From the NCBI RefSeq assembly GCF_008253865.1, contig NZ_CP042331.1, positions 5,793,501 to 5,857,500 of the forward strand: a stretch of DNA of 64,000 nt, read 5' to 3'. Both the position numbers and the translations under genes were made by a program. Under the pieces are notes generated by a model. The model saw nothing but the letters and a program-made list of their open reading frames with translations. It did no database searches and was not told the DNA's origin. Origin of the DNA: Bosea sp. F3-2. Lineage in GTDB: Bacteria; Pseudomonadota; Alphaproteobacteria; Rhizobiales; Beijerinckiaceae. Shown here piece by piece: positions 9,125 to 17,600 of this stretch (positions are counted from its first letter, which is position 1; each line of letters starts with the position of its first letter).

Positions 9125-9667
9125 TCAGGGCTTCGCGAGCAGGCGCTCGACCTTTGGCCGCTCCGCCGGGTCGATCAGGGCGGAAAGGTATTGCGCGGCG
9201 ATGGCCGCTGCTTCGGGGCCGACGCCGTCGAGCGCCCGGTGGATGCGCTTGGCCTGGAGCCGGACGAGGCGAAGCGCCAGGTCCTGGCCGGCGGCAGTGG
9301 TGTGGAGATGGCGCTGGCGCTTGTCCTGCCGGCCGGTGCGCTGCTCGATATAGCCTTTCTCGACCAGCTCCTTGAGGACGCGGTTCAGGCTCTGCTTGGT
9401 GATCTGCAGGATGTCGAGCAGCTCGGCGATGGTCAGGCCGGGACAGCGCTGAACGAAATGGAGGACGCGGTGATGCGCCCGGCCGAAGCCGTAATCCGCC
9501 AGTATCCTGTCGGGGTCGCCGACGAAATCGCGATAGGCGAAGAAGAGCAGCTCGATCAGGTCGTGCGGAACGGCCTCGGACGAGGGCTTGAGGGTTGCGT
9601 CGACAGGGCGAGGTTCGGACAGGGTCAAAACTGTGCTTCCAAAAATTTGGGTCAGCCTTATTGACAT
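9125..9667 (-). CDS. MarR-family regulator (PetP-like position)
   Basis: A 180-residue winged-helix protein: GLTIAELLDILQITKQSLNRVLKELVEKG is the recognition region and TGRQDKRQRHLHTTAAG the wing. It is divergent from ilvE across about 150 bp and precedes the OmpR-type pair on the same strand. In Rhodobacter the MarR-like PetP lies beside PetR, and the same order is seen here, so a shared role is plausible. The first 25 residues are poorly conserved, and the true start might be further in. Confidence 0.85.
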   Translation of the reverse strand: MSIRLTQIFGSTVLTLSEPRPVDATLKPSSEAVPHDLIELLFFAYRDFVGDPDRILADYGFGRAHHRVLHFVQRCPGLTIAELLDILQITKQSLNRVLKELVEKGYIEQRTGRQDKRQRHLHTTAAGQDLALRLVRLQAKRIHRALDGVGPEAAAIAAQYLSALIDPAERPKVERLLAKP

Positions 9668-9814
9668 ATCTCAGACGGAAGATTACCGGTCAAGGGCGCT
9701 GAGCGAACGATTATTTCAAAACCTGTCGTTACGGCGCAGCTTTAGACTCATGCTTGCGTTCCTAAATCGGCTGTGCCGGAGTTCGGGGACAACAAGCACC
9801 CAGGAGAAGGTCCC

Positions 9815-10702
9815 ATGTCAGTCATTCCTTTCGACCAGCGCGACGGCGTCATCTGGTTCGACGGCAAGCTCGTGCCGTGGAAGGACGCCAAGATTCACGT
9901 ACTGACCCACGGGCTCCACTACGGCTCCTGCGTGTTCGAGGGCGAGCGCGCCTATGACGGCGTCATCTATAAGTGCACGGAGCATTCGCAGCGCTTCCAC
10001 AAGTCGGCCGAGATCATGGATTTCACGATCCCCTATTCGGTCGCCGAGATCGACGAGGCCAAGTATCTCTGCCTGAAGGAGAACGGGCTCAAGGACGCCT
10101 ATCTCCGCCCGGTCGCCTGGCGCGGCTCGGAAATGATGGCGGTGTCGGGCATGAACAACAAGATCCATACCGCGATCGCGGTGTGGGAATGGCCGAGCAT
10201 GTTCGACATGGCGCAGAAGCTGAAGGGCGTGCGCCTCGATGTCGCCGATTATCGCCGGCCGGACCCGGCCTGTGCGCCGGTCCATGCCAAGGCGGCGGGC
10301 CTCTACATGATCTGCTCGCTGTCGAAGCACAAGGCGGAACGCGCCGGCTACGCCGATGCGATGATGCTGGACTGGGAAGGCAATGTCGCCGAATGCACCG
10401 GCGCCAACATCTTCTTCATCAAGGACGGCGTGGTCCACACCCCGACCGCCGATCGCTTCCTCAATGGCCTCACCCGTCAGTCGGTGATCGAGCTGTGCAA
10501 GAAGCGTGGCTTCGAGGTGGTGGAGCGGCGTATCCGTCCGGAGGAGCTGGAAGGCTTCAGCGAGTGCTTCATCACCGGCTCGGCCGCCGAGGTGACGCTG
10601 GTGTCCGAGATCGGCCCCTACAAGTTCATCACCGGCAATATGGGCAAGGTGATCATGGAAGACTACTCGGCCGCGGTGCGCCCGCAGTCGAAGGCGGCGT
10701 GA
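9815..10702 (+). CDS. ilvE: Branched-chain amino acid aminotransferase
   Basis: A 295-residue class IV PLP aminotransferase that makes Val, Leu and Ile from their 2-oxo acids. It shows DGKLVPWKDAKIHVLTHGLH-like N-terminal sequence, the catalytic Lys in HAKAAGLY, and EGNVAECTGANIFF, the PLP-phosphate segment. The start at 9815 has an AGGAGAAGG site 6-14 bases upstream; the ORF runs 14 codons further 5-prime but without support. It stands alone and is divergent from the MarR gene. Confidence 0.95.
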   Translation: MSVIPFDQRDGVIWFDGKLVPWKDAKIHVLTHGLHYGSCVFEGERAYDGVIYKCTEHSQRFHKSAEIMDFTIPYSVAEIDEAKYLCLKENGLKDAYLRPVAWRGSEMMAVSGMNNKIHTAIAVWEWPSMFDMAQKLKGVRLDVADYRRPDPACAPVHAKAAGLYMICSLSKHKAERAGYADAMMLDWEGNVAECTGANIFFIKDGVVHTPTADRFLNGLTRQSVIELCKKRGFEVVERRIRPEELEGFSECFITGSAAEVTLVSEIGPYKFITGNMGKVIMEDYSAAVRPQSKAA

Positions 10703-10708
10703 GCCAAC

Positions 10709-10745
10709 GCCGTCATGTCCGGGCTTGACCCGGCGTTGTCTGGTT
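10709..10745 (+). repeat. REP-like hairpin after ilvE
   Basis: CCGGG (10719-10723) and CCCGG (10729-10733) form a short hairpin inside a GTCAT-CCGGG-CTTGA-CCCGG type sequence just past the ilvE stop. It belongs with the other GTCAT/CGGG palindromes at 11014, 31842, 38810 and 48394. It is too weak to call a terminator. The ilvE to DUF1176 gap (10703-11055) holds this hairpin, the 119-bp palindromic element and a second REP-like hairpin, and no gene. Confidence 0.55.
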
Positions 10746-10819
10746 CGTTTTGAATACCTTCTTGGAAAGCACAATCGAAGGCTTTCCAGAGAACAGCGAC
10801 GGAGATGACAGGCGCGGGG

Positions 10820-10938
10820 AACCCCTCCCCCTTGTGGGGAGGGGCAGGGGTGGGGGTCGAACGACTGGGTTCAGCGCTCACCAAGCGGAACCACTCCCAT
10901 CCCCATACCCTTCCCCACAAGGGGGAAGGGAGGAGCCC
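10820..10938 (+). repeat. Palindromic element, intergenic copy (119 bp)
   Basis: This is the non-coding copy of the element found inside uvrC and the 5-oxoprolinase gene. It has the same three parts: a left hairpin around CTTGTGGGGAGGGG, a central core (GAACGACTGGGT then AGCGCTCACCAAGCGG), and a right hairpin CCTTCCCCACAAGGGGG. Aligned to the 5-oxoprolinase copy it has one extra base in the core and one in the right arm, giving 119 bp, so it could not be inserted in a gene without shifting the frame. Confidence 0.85.
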
Positions 10939-11013
10939 GCCCCGGCACCCGCCTGCGCGGTGAACCGGACAGCCATGCGGGCATCTCGGAAGCCGGTGAC
11001 CTTTCGCCACGAG

Positions 11014-11046
11014 ATTCTCGGGTCGGAGCTTTGCACCGCCCGAGAA
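11014..11046. repeat. REP-like palindrome
   Basis: ATTCTCGGG (11014-11022) faces CCCGAGAA (11039-11046), the same arms as at 48442-48475. It lies just downstream of the DUF1176 gene, which ends at 11056 on the minus strand. Confidence 0.6.
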
Positions 11047-11055
11047 CGACGCTCC

Positions 11056-12147
11056 TTACTTCACCTCGCTGCGGTAGAGCGTGATCCAGTCATCGGAGCC
11101 GATGCCGCGGCATTCGCCCATCATGCTGAATTCGGTCTGGACGAAGGCGGTGCCCGTCCAGGCGTAACCGCCGGTGGCGCCGCAATCGCCGAGCCCGCGG
11201 CCCTTGGCGAAGAAGCTCAGCCGGCCGGTCTTCGGGTCGAAATCCGCATTGGTCAGCATGTTCTTCGCGTCGCCCTCGCCCTCCGGCAGGGCAACCGGCT
11301 TCGCAGCAGCGACATCGCCGCGCTCGACCATCCAGAAGCCCGTGCTGACATTGTAGGCGCCGCGCGAGCAGGCGAGGCCAACAAGACGACGGTCGCCGTC
11401 GAGCGGCCAGGCACCGTCGGCCGCGACCAGCATCTCGTCATCTTCGCAAAGATCGGCGTCGCGTTGCTTGATCTGCTTGCGCAGCGTTGCAGCGAGCGCC
11501 TTCCCGTCTTTCTCCGATAGCGTGCCGGCCGCCGGCTTTGCCATGATGACCGGCAGCGCCGGGGCTGCCGGAACGGCGGTGCCGCTGCCCTTGCGGACGA
11601 GGGCGGAGGTCGTGTTCAGCCGGCCCTGCTGCTCATCGATCCAGAGCATCGCTGCGACCGAACCGGAGAGCGAGACGCTCGCCGCCACGCCGGGCGCCGC
11701 GATCGAGAGCTTCGTCGCCTTGCGGGCGGCTTCGATCAGTGTCGCGATCTCGGCAGGCTGGAAGGATAGCGACACCATGTCGCCATCGGCCGCCGCTGGA
11801 AGCGCCTTGCCGCCGGCGGGGAAGGGGGCGCCGTCGAGCTTGAGCTGAAGCGCCGTTGGCAGCTTCTTCCAGTCACCGCGCAAGCGCAGGACGAGGCTGA
11901 CTGTGCCGTCAGGCCCGGCCGGACGCTCGAGACGCAGATAGGCGATGGCGTCGGCGCTCTCCGCCGGCAGCGACAGGGCGGTGCAGCTCTTGAGATTGTC
12001 GCAGCCGGCCATCCAGTCGCGAAAGGTCTTCGGTTCCGGCGCGGCTGCCAAGGCCAAGGCCGGCAGCAGCGTCAAACCGCCAACCAGAACGCAGCCCTTC
12101 AGCCCTTCAAGGGGTCTCTTCCCAGCGCTTCGCCGCATCGTCGTCAT
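11056..12147 (-). CDS. DUF1176 domain-containing secreted protein
   Basis: A 363-residue protein with an N-terminal export signal (hydrophobic GCVLVGGLTLLPALALAAAP after a basic stretch). The mature part matches the DUF1176 pattern: FRDWMAGCDNLKSCTALSL near the start, LCEDDEMLVAADGAWPLDGDRRLVGLAC in the middle, and FVQTEFSMMGECRG near the end, with several cysteines likely to form disulfides in the periplasm. Function is unknown in the family. Its start lies 41 bases inside moaE, so it is the last gene of the uvrC-pgsA-moaD-moaE run. Confidence 0.85.
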   Translation of the reverse strand: MTTMRRSAGKRPLEGLKGCVLVGGLTLLPALALAAAPEPKTFRDWMAGCDNLKSCTALSLPAESADAIAYLRLERPAGPDGTVSLVLRLRGDWKKLPTALQLKLDGAPFPAGGKALPAAADGDMVSLSFQPAEIATLIEAARKATKLSIAAPGVAASVSLSGSVAAMLWIDEQQGRLNTTSALVRKGSGTAVPAAPALPVIMAKPAAGTLSEKDGKALAATLRKQIKQRDADLCEDDEMLVAADGAWPLDGDRRLVGLACSRGAYNVSTGFWMVERGDVAAAKPVALPEGEGDAKNMLTNADFDPKTGRLSFFAKGRGLGDCGATGGYAWTGTAFVQTEFSMMGECRGIGSDDWITLYRSEVK

Positions 12148-12571
12148 CCGTATTAGCCTCGACCCAGCCGCCGAGCGTTCCGTCAGCGCGGTGCTCGCGC
12201 TTCCAGAAGGGCGCGCGCGTCTTGAGGTAGTCCATCATGAAATCGGCGGCCTCGAAGGCAGCGCGCCGATGAGCGGATGCCGCGAGCACCAGCACGATCT
12301 GCTCGCCCGGCCGGATCAATCCGTAGCGGTGGATCGCGACGAGTCCCATCAGCGGCCAGCGCGCCGCGGCTTCGGCAGCGACGCGGCCGATCTCTGCCTC
12401 GGCCATGCCGGGATAGTGCTCCAGCTCGAGCGCGGCGAGACGGCCGTTCTCGTCGCGGCAAAGCCCGGTGAAGGAGACGACGGCGCCGATATCGGCGCGG
12501 CCTGCGTTCATCGCCGCAATCTCGGCCGAGAGGTCGAAATCCTCACGCTGGATGCGAACGACAGGTGTCAT
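12107..12571 (-). CDS. moaE: Molybdopterin synthase catalytic subunit
   Basis: A 154-residue MoaE, which with MoaD converts precursor Z (cPMP) to molybdopterin in the cytoplasm. Family marks are GAVVSFTGLCRDENG, LELEHYPGMAEAEI, the His-rich AIHRYG, AASAHRRAAFEAADFMMDYLKTRAPFWKRE and the active-site lysine in FWKREH. It follows moaD with 8 bases between the genes, so the two subunits are made together. The DUF1176 start overlaps its 3-prime end. Confidence 0.95.
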   Translation of the reverse strand: MTPVVRIQREDFDLSAEIAAMNAGRADIGAVVSFTGLCRDENGRLAALELEHYPGMAEAEIGRVAAEAAARWPLMGLVAIHRYGLIRPGEQIVLVLAASAHRRAAFEAADFMMDYLKTRAPFWKREHRADGTLGGWVEANTDDDDAAKRWEETP

Positions 12572-12579
12572 GGTTGGCC

Positions 12580-12873
12580 TCAGCCGCCGGTCATCGGCGG
12601 GAAGAAGGCGATCTCGCGGGCATTGCCGAGGGCGGCATGCGGCTTTGCGTGAACCTGATCCAGTGCGGCGCGCACGACAGCCTCGTTGGCGAATGCCGCC
12701 TCATAGCCCTCTCCGCGCGCCTTCAGCCAGCGCACGAGATCGGCGATGGTGGCGAGGTCGGCGGGGATGTCGAGCGTCTCTTCCGGCAAGCCGACGCGTT
12801 CCCGCACCCAGGCAAAATAGACGAGCTTCACTGTGCGGGTGGCGGACGGGGCCATGGGCGAAACGGCGTTCAT
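12580..12873 (-). CDS. moaD: Molybdopterin synthase sulfur carrier subunit
   Basis: A 97-residue ubiquitin-like carrier ending in the Gly-Gly that is thiocarboxylated (FFPPMTGG). The body shows VKLVYFAWVRERVGLPEETLDIP, typical of alphaproteobacterial MoaD. The ATG at 12873 overlaps the pgsA stop by four bases (ATGA); the reading frame continues upstream through pgsA in a wrong frame. It works with MoaE just downstream. Confidence 0.95.
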   Translation of the reverse strand: MNAVSPMAPSATRTVKLVYFAWVRERVGLPEETLDIPADLATIADLVRWLKARGEGYEAAFANEAVVRAALDQVHAKPHAALGNAREIAFFPPMTGG

Positions 12874-13493
12874 GACATGCGCTCGTCCTGCTCGACGAGG
12901 TGGCGGATGCCGGCGTTGAAATAATCCCAGCCGGTGTAGATCGTGAGGCCCGCCGCCGCCCAGAGCAGCACGGTGCCGATCATCGTGTTGCCGGGCAGGA
13001 CCTTGTCGCCCGCCGGGCCCGCGATCAGGAAGCCCAGCGCGAAGAGCTGCGCCGTCGTCTTCCATTTCGCGACCTTGCTGACCGGGACGCTGACCTTGAG
13101 GTCGGCCAGGAACTCGCGCAGGCCCGAGACGAGTATCTCGCGGCAGAGGATGACGATAGCGGCCCAGAGCGTCCAGCCTTGGATCTGGCCGGTATAGACG
13201 AGCATCAGCAGCAACGCGGCGACGAGGAGCTTGTCGGCGATAGGGTCGAGCATGCGGCCGATGGCCGATTGCTGGCTCCAGGCGCGGGCGATGTAGCCGT
13301 CGAGATAGTCGGTGATGGCGGCGAGCGTGTAGATCGCCAAAGCGAGCCAGCGCATCCAGTCGTCGCGCGGCCAAAACAGAATCGCCACCAGCGCCGGGAT
13401 CGCCAGGATCCGGCCGTAGGTGAGGAGGTTGGGCAGGGACCACGGGCCCCGCCGCCTGATGGCGTCTGGAAGAATCGTCACATCGAGCACCAA
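12870..13493 (-). CDS. pgsA: CDP-diacylglycerol-glycerol-3-phosphate phosphatidyltransferase
   Basis: A 207-residue inner-membrane enzyme that makes phosphatidylglycerol phosphate. The CDP-alcohol phosphotransferase signature is complete: DYLDGYIARAWSQQSAIGRM followed by LDPIADK. Several membrane helices are visible, and LPNLLTYGRI starts the first. The start is uncertain: TTG 13493, GTG 13490 and GTG 13481 are all possible with no strong ribosome site. It lies between uvrC and moaD on the same strand, an arrangement common in Rhizobiales. Confidence 0.93.
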   Translation of the reverse strand: MVLDVTILPDAIRRRGPWSLPNLLTYGRILAIPALVAILFWPRDDWMRWLALAIYTLAAITDYLDGYIARAWSQQSAIGRMLDPIADKLLVAALLLMLVYTGQIQGWTLWAAIVILCREILVSGLREFLADLKVSVPVSKVAKWKTTAQLFALGFLIAGPAGDKVLPGNTMIGTVLLWAAAGLTIYTGWDYFNAGIRHLVEQDERMS

Positions 13494-13547
13494 AGCAATC
13501 CGGCCGCCGCAGCGTCAACACGCAAAACCGCGAGGGCGTTATTAGTT

Positions 13548-15674
13548 TCAGGCATCGTGAAAGAAATCATGCACCGCCTTGGCTGTCGCGGCATTGACGC
13601 CGGGGGTGCGCATGAGGTCGTCGAGCTTGGCGCGCTGGATCGCCTTCACCGTACCGAAATGCAGCAGAAGCGCCCGTTTGCGCGAGGGGCCGATGCCGGG
13701 GATCTCGTCGAGCGGGTTCTTCATCGTCTCGCGCTTGCGCTTGGCGCGGTGGGTGCCGATGGCGAAGCGGTGCGCCTCGTCGCGCAGGCGCTGGATGAAA
13801 TAGAGCGCCGGGTCGCGTGGCTGCAGCTTGAAGGGCTCGCGGCCGGCCATGTGAAAGGTCTCGCGCATGGCGTTGCGGTCGGCGCCCTTGGCGATGGCAA
13901 CGAGCGGGATGTCGATGGCATTGAGCTCGGCCATGATCTTGCGCGCCGCCTCGAACTGCCCCTTGCCGCCGTCGACGATGACGAGGTCGGGGCGGGAGGG
14001 AAAGGCGTCGGGGTCTTGCGGGGCGCGCGTTCGCCGGGAGGGCTCTTCCCTTCCCCCTTGTGGGGAAGGGAGAGGGATGGGGGTGGTACCGCTTGGCGAG
14101 CGCTCACCTGGCGGCACCACCCCCACCTCCAACTCCTCCCCACCAGGGGGAGGAGAGTCGGTCGCGGTTCCGTGGCTCCGTCCTTCTTCCTTCGCCAGCC
14201 GCGCGAATCTGCGCGTCAGCACCTCGCGCATCATGCCGAAATCGTCGCCGGCGATGGTGTCGGTCGAAATGTTGAAGGTGCGGTACTGGTTCTTCACGAA
14301 GCCGTCCGGCCCGGCGACGATCATGCCGCCGACTGCGTTCGTGCCCATGATGTGCGAGTTGTCGTAGACCTCGACCCGGCGCGGCGCGGACTCCATGCCG
14401 AAGGCGGCACCGAGCGCGGCCAAGAGCGCGCTCTGGCCGGCATTGTCGGCGAGCTTGCGCGAGAGCGCCTCGCGGGCGTTCTTGACAGCATGCGCCATCA
14501 GGTCGGCGCGCTCGCCGCGCTTGGGATGCGCGACCTCGACCTTGCGGCCGGCGCGGGCCGAGAGCGCCTCGCCGATCAACTCGATTTCCTCGACGGGGTG
14601 GGAAAGGAGCACGAGTCGCGGTGGCGGCTTGTCATCGTAGAACTGGGCGACGACGGAGGCCAGCACCTCGGCCGGCGTCAGCGAGCGATCGGCGCGCGGG
14701 AAGAGGGCGCGGTTGCCCCAGTTCTGATGGTTGCGGAAGAAGAAGATCTCGACGCAGAAATGCCCGGCTTGCTCGTCGATGGCGAAGACGTCGGCTTCTT
14801 CCACGCCCTGCGTGTTGATGTCCTGCCCGGCCTGCACGGCCGAGAGCGCGGCGAGGCGGTCGCGGTAGCGCGCGGCCTTCTCGAATTCCAGCTCCTCCGC
14901 CGCTTGCTGCATCCGGGCCGAGAGCAATTGCTTCACCGCCGAGGAGCGGCCGGAGAGGAAGTCGCGCGCCTGGCCGGCCAGCGCCTGATAGTCGGGAATC
15001 GAGATCTCGCCGGTGCAGGGGGCGGCGCAGCGTTTGATCTGATAGAGCAGGCAGGGGCGTGTGCGGTTCTCGTAGAAGGAATCCGAGCAGGTGCGGATCA
15101 GGAAGGCCTTCTGCAGCGCGTCGATGGTGCGTGTCACCGCCCAGACCGAGGCGAAGGGGCCGAAGTAGTCGCCCTTGCGATGGCGCGAGCCGCGATGCTT
15201 GAGGATCGCGGGCGCGTCATGGTCGCCGGTCAGCAGGATATAGGGGAACGACTTGTCGTCCCGTAGCAGCACGTTGTAGCGCGGCCTGAGCTGCTTGATC
15301 AGATTCGACTCGAGCAGCAGCGCCTCGGTCTCGGTGCCGGTGGTGACGAACTCCATATTCGCCGTCTCGGCGATCATCCGGGCCACGGCGTTGGTATGCG
15401 CCATGCCGCGGGCATAGGAGGTCACGCGGTTCTTCAGGCTCTTGGCCTTGCCGACATAGAGCACCTCGCCGGCCCGATCGAACATCCGGTAGACGCCGGG
15501 CTTGTTCGGCAGGTGCTTGGCGAATTGCTGGATGACGTCGATGCCGGCCTTGAACGCGCCGGGCGCGGCCTCGCCGAGGTCGAGCGTGGGGTCAGGCGCG
15601 GGGAGGGTGTCCTCCTCGTCCTCGAACTCATCCCGCGGCAGATCGTCCTGGCGTTCGCGACTCATGGCCTGCAT
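13548..15674 (-). CDS. uvrC: Excinuclease ABC subunit C, carrying an in-frame palindromic insert
   Basis: UvrC makes both incisions in nucleotide excision repair. The 708-residue protein has the GIY-YIG nuclease domain ([24 protein letters not shown], about residues 60-85), the UVR motif ([11 protein letters not shown]), the RNase H-like second nuclease ([37 protein letters not shown]) and two C-terminal helix-hairpin-helix motifs ([16 protein letters not shown]). All catalytic residues appear intact. Residues 507-545 (14040-14156) are an extra 39-residue Pro/Gly/Ser-rich peptide encoded by a palindromic repeat. It sits in the loop before [12 protein letters not shown], where the family varies in length. 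The gene heads the pgsA-moaD-moaE run. Confidence 0.96.
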   Translation of the reverse strand: MQAMSRERQDDLPRDEFEDEEDTLPAPDPTLDLGEAAPGAFKAGIDVIQQFAKHLPNKPGVYRMFDRAGEVLYVGKAKSLKNRVTSYARGMAHTNAVARMIAETANMEFVTTGTETEALLLESNLIKQLRPRYNVLLRDDKSFPYILLTGDHDAPAILKHRGSRHRKGDYFGPFASVWAVTRTIDALQKAFLIRTCSDSFYENRTRPCLLYQIKRCAAPCTGEISIPDYQALAGQARDFLSGRSSAVKQLLSARMQQAAEELEFEKAARYRDRLAALSAVQAGQDINTQGVEEADVFAIDEQAGHFCVEIFFFRNHQNWGNRALFPRADRSLTPAEVLASVVAQFYDDKPPPRLVLLSHPVEEIELIGEALSARAGRKVEVAHPKRGERADLMAHAVKNAREALSRKLADNAGQSALLAALGAAFGMESAPRRVEVYDNSHIMGTNAVGGMIVAGPDGFVKNQYRTFNISTDTIAGDDFGMMREVLTRRFARLAKEEGRSHGTATDSPPPGGEELEVGVVPPGERSPSGTTPIPLPSPQGGREEPSRRTRAPQDPDAFPSRPDLVIVDGGKGQFEAARKIMAELNAIDIPLVAIAKGADRNAMRETFHMAGREPFKLQPRDPALYFIQRLRDEAHRFAIGTHRAKRKRETMKNPLDEIPGIGPSRKRALLLHFGTVKAIQRAKLDDLMRTPGVNAATAKAVHDFFHDA
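14040..14156 (-). repeat. 117-bp palindromic element inside uvrC
   Basis: Read in the uvrC direction, this copy encodes a 39-residue peptide running from SPPPGGEE to GGREEP with GERSPSG at its centre. It has a left hairpin, a core with GGTGAGCGCTCGCC, and a right hairpin TTCCCCACAAGGGGGAA. Length is exactly 39 codons, so the frame is kept. The 5-oxoprolinase copy has the same orientation relative to the gene and the same reading frame. Confidence 0.92.
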
Positions 15675-15761
15675 GTAGGATGTCGGAACGGCTTCGTCAT
15701 GTCAGGAGCAGCATTCTTCTGCCAGGCAGGCACCGCTTCGGCCTCCAGGAAGACCTCCGCA

Positions 15762-16346
15762 ATGACTACGACGAATCTCCAACCGAAGCCCGGCCGCATC
15801 ATCCTGCTCAACGGTGCCTCGAGCAGCGGCAAGTCTTCGCTGGCGCGGGCCCTGCAGGGCCGGATCGAGACGCCCTTCTGGCATATCTCGATCGACCATC
15901 TGCGCGATTCCGGCGTGCTGCCGACAGCGCGGATCAAGAGCGGTGAATTCGACTGGCGGATGATGCGGGAGGCCTTCTTCCTCGGCTTCGAGCGTTCGCT
16001 GCTCGCCTATGTCGAGGCTGGCAACGATCTCATCGTCGAGCACATCATGGAGAGCGAGGACTGGCTGCTCCGGCTCGCCCACACGCTCGCCGGACAGGAT
16101 GTGTTCTTCGTCGGCGTGCATTGCGAGCTTGCCGAGCTGGAGCGCCGGGAGCTGGCGCGCGGCGACCGGCGGGTCGGCGATGCGAGGCGGGACTATTTCC
16201 GGATCCACTCCTACTGTCTCTATGATTGCGAAGTGGACGGGGCGCAGGACGCTGAGGCCAATGCCGATGCGGTCATCGCTGCGTGGCGCGATCGCGTGCG
16301 GCCCGCGGCCTTCGAGCGGTTGAGGGAGCGGCGGGATCGGGCCTGA
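15762..16346 (+). CDS. Chloramphenicol phosphotransferase-like P-loop kinase
   Basis: A 194-residue P-loop kinase of the CPT-like family. The Walker A loop is in IILLNGASSSGKSSLARAL. SIDHLRDS supplies the catalytic Asp region, and RRELARGDRRVGDAR is a lid-like arginine-rich segment. Family members phosphorylate chloramphenicol or related small molecules, but many are uncharacterised, so resistance should not be assumed. The ATG at 15762 has AGGA about 11 bases upstream; the frame is open further 5-prime without support. It is divergent from uvrC. Confidence 0.85.
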   Translation: MTTTNLQPKPGRIILLNGASSSGKSSLARALQGRIETPFWHISIDHLRDSGVLPTARIKSGEFDWRMMREAFFLGFERSLLAYVEAGNDLIVEHIMESEDWLLRLAHTLAGQDVFFVGVHCELAELERRELARGDRRVGDARRDYFRIHSYCLYDCEVDGAQDAEANADAVIAAWRDRVRPAAFERLRERRDRA

Positions 16347-16495
16347 CAGCGCGCGATGGCGGCGGCCCTGCCATGCCGGAAGTGCGTCCCGCCTCCGTCT
16401 GGGAACGCGGATCGAAGCCGCTACCCATCGTGCGACGCCGAGCCAATATGAGAAGGATCGGCCCATACTGCGCTATTCATGGAGGATCGAAACTC

Positions 16496-17515
16496 ATGTC
16501 CCAGTCTGACAGTGTTCGGATCGTTCTCGCCTCCCGCCCGGAAGGGCGCCCCAGCCCGCAGAATTTCCGGCTGGAGCACACCGCCATCCCGGCGATCACC
16601 GACGGGCAGGTCCTTCTCAAGGTCCTGTATCTCTCGCTCGATCCTTACATGCGCGGGCGAATGAGCGCGGCGAAATCCTACTCTGCTCCAACCGAGATCG
16701 GGCAGACGATGGAGGGTGGAACCGTCGCCGAAGTACTCGAAAGCCGCGACCCAGCCTTCAAGCCCGGCGACATCGTGCTGTCCTATTCCGGCTGGCGGTC
16801 GCATGCGGTGGCGAACGGCTCGCAACTGCGCAAGCTCGATCCGAAGAGCGCGCCGGTGACAACAGCGGTCGGCGTTCTCGGCATGCCCGGCTTTACAGCC
16901 TATGCCGGGTTGCTCACGATCGGCCAACCCAAGCCGGGCGAGACGGTGGTCGTGGCCGCGGCGAGCGGGCCTGTCGGCTCCGCGGTCGGGCAGATCGCCA
17001 GGATCAAGGGCGCGCGGGCAGTGGGCATTGCCGGCGGGGCCGAGAAATGCGCCTTCGTGCGCGATACCTTCGGCTTCGACGCCGTCATCGACCATCGCGA
17101 TCCCGACATGGCGAGCAAGCTGGCCGCAGCCTGCCCGGACGGAATCGACGTCTATTTCGAGAATGTCGGTGGCCATGTCTGGGATGCGGTCTTCCCGCTG
17201 CTCAACACTTTCGCGCGCATCCCGGTTTGCGGTCTCGTGGCGCATTACAATGCGAGCGGCGACTTCCCCGGCCCGGACCGGCTGCCGGTGCTGATGCGCC
17301 AGGTCCTCTCCAAGAGCCTCACGATCCGCGGCTTCATCCAGCGCGAGTTCGTCGCAGCGCAGGGGCCCGCCTTCCGCGAGGAGATGGCGCGCTGGATCGC
17401 GGAAGGTGCAGTCAAATACAAGGAAGACATCGTCGAGGGGCTGAAGAACGCGCCCGAGGCCTTCATCGGCCTGCTGGAGGGCAAGAACTTCGGCAAGCTG
17501 ATCGTCAAGCTCTGA
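16496..17515 (+). CDS. NADP-dependent oxidoreductase, zinc-free MDR family (CurA-like)
   Basis: A 339-residue medium-chain reductase related to leukotriene-B4 dehydrogenase and curcumin reductase. It has PYMRGRM near the N-terminus, the nucleotide-binding loop AAASGPVGSAVGQIA, IDVYFENVGG, and the C-terminal LLEGKNFGKLIVKL. It lacks structural and catalytic zinc ligands, as is normal for this branch, which reduces C=C bonds of enones. The ATG at 16496 has GGAGGA upstream. It appears to be a single-gene unit. Confidence 0.92.
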   Translation: MSQSDSVRIVLASRPEGRPSPQNFRLEHTAIPAITDGQVLLKVLYLSLDPYMRGRMSAAKSYSAPTEIGQTMEGGTVAEVLESRDPAFKPGDIVLSYSGWRSHAVANGSQLRKLDPKSAPVTTAVGVLGMPGFTAYAGLLTIGQPKPGETVVVAAASGPVGSAVGQIARIKGARAVGIAGGAEKCAFVRDTFGFDAVIDHRDPDMASKLAAACPDGIDVYFENVGGHVWDAVFPLLNTFARIPVCGLVAHYNASGDFPGPDRLPVLMRQVLSKSLTIRGFIQREFVAAQGPAFREEMARWIAEGAVKYKEDIVEGLKNAPEAFIGLLEGKNFGKLIVKL

Positions 17516-17600
17516 GACCGCGTGCCACGGGCAAGCCTTTTTCCTTGACCATTCAGCAGGCGCGCGGCCATCACCGTGCGCCCGCTACCGGACCTCGCCC

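Noticed and set aside
10703..11055. A CRISPR array or tandem repeat in the ilvE downstream region
   Set aside because: The repeats are inverted arms of single palindromes with no regularly spaced direct repeats or spacers.
10750..11520. A plus-strand gene through the palindromic repeat and DUF1176
   Set aside because: It starts in repeat sequence and then runs antisense to the DUF1176 gene.
12580..13521. A PgsA-MoaD fusion protein
   Set aside because: The upstream part is pgsA in the wrong frame. MoaD begins at ATG 12873, overlapping the pgsA stop as ATGA.
12900..15266. A 788-codon plus-strand frame over pgsA and uvrC
   Set aside because: Shadow of well-identified minus-strand genes; composition is non-protein-like.
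15762..16346. A chloramphenicol-resistance gene
   Set aside because: The family includes chloramphenicol phosphotransferase, but the P-loop alone does not show this substrate; kept as CPT-like only.
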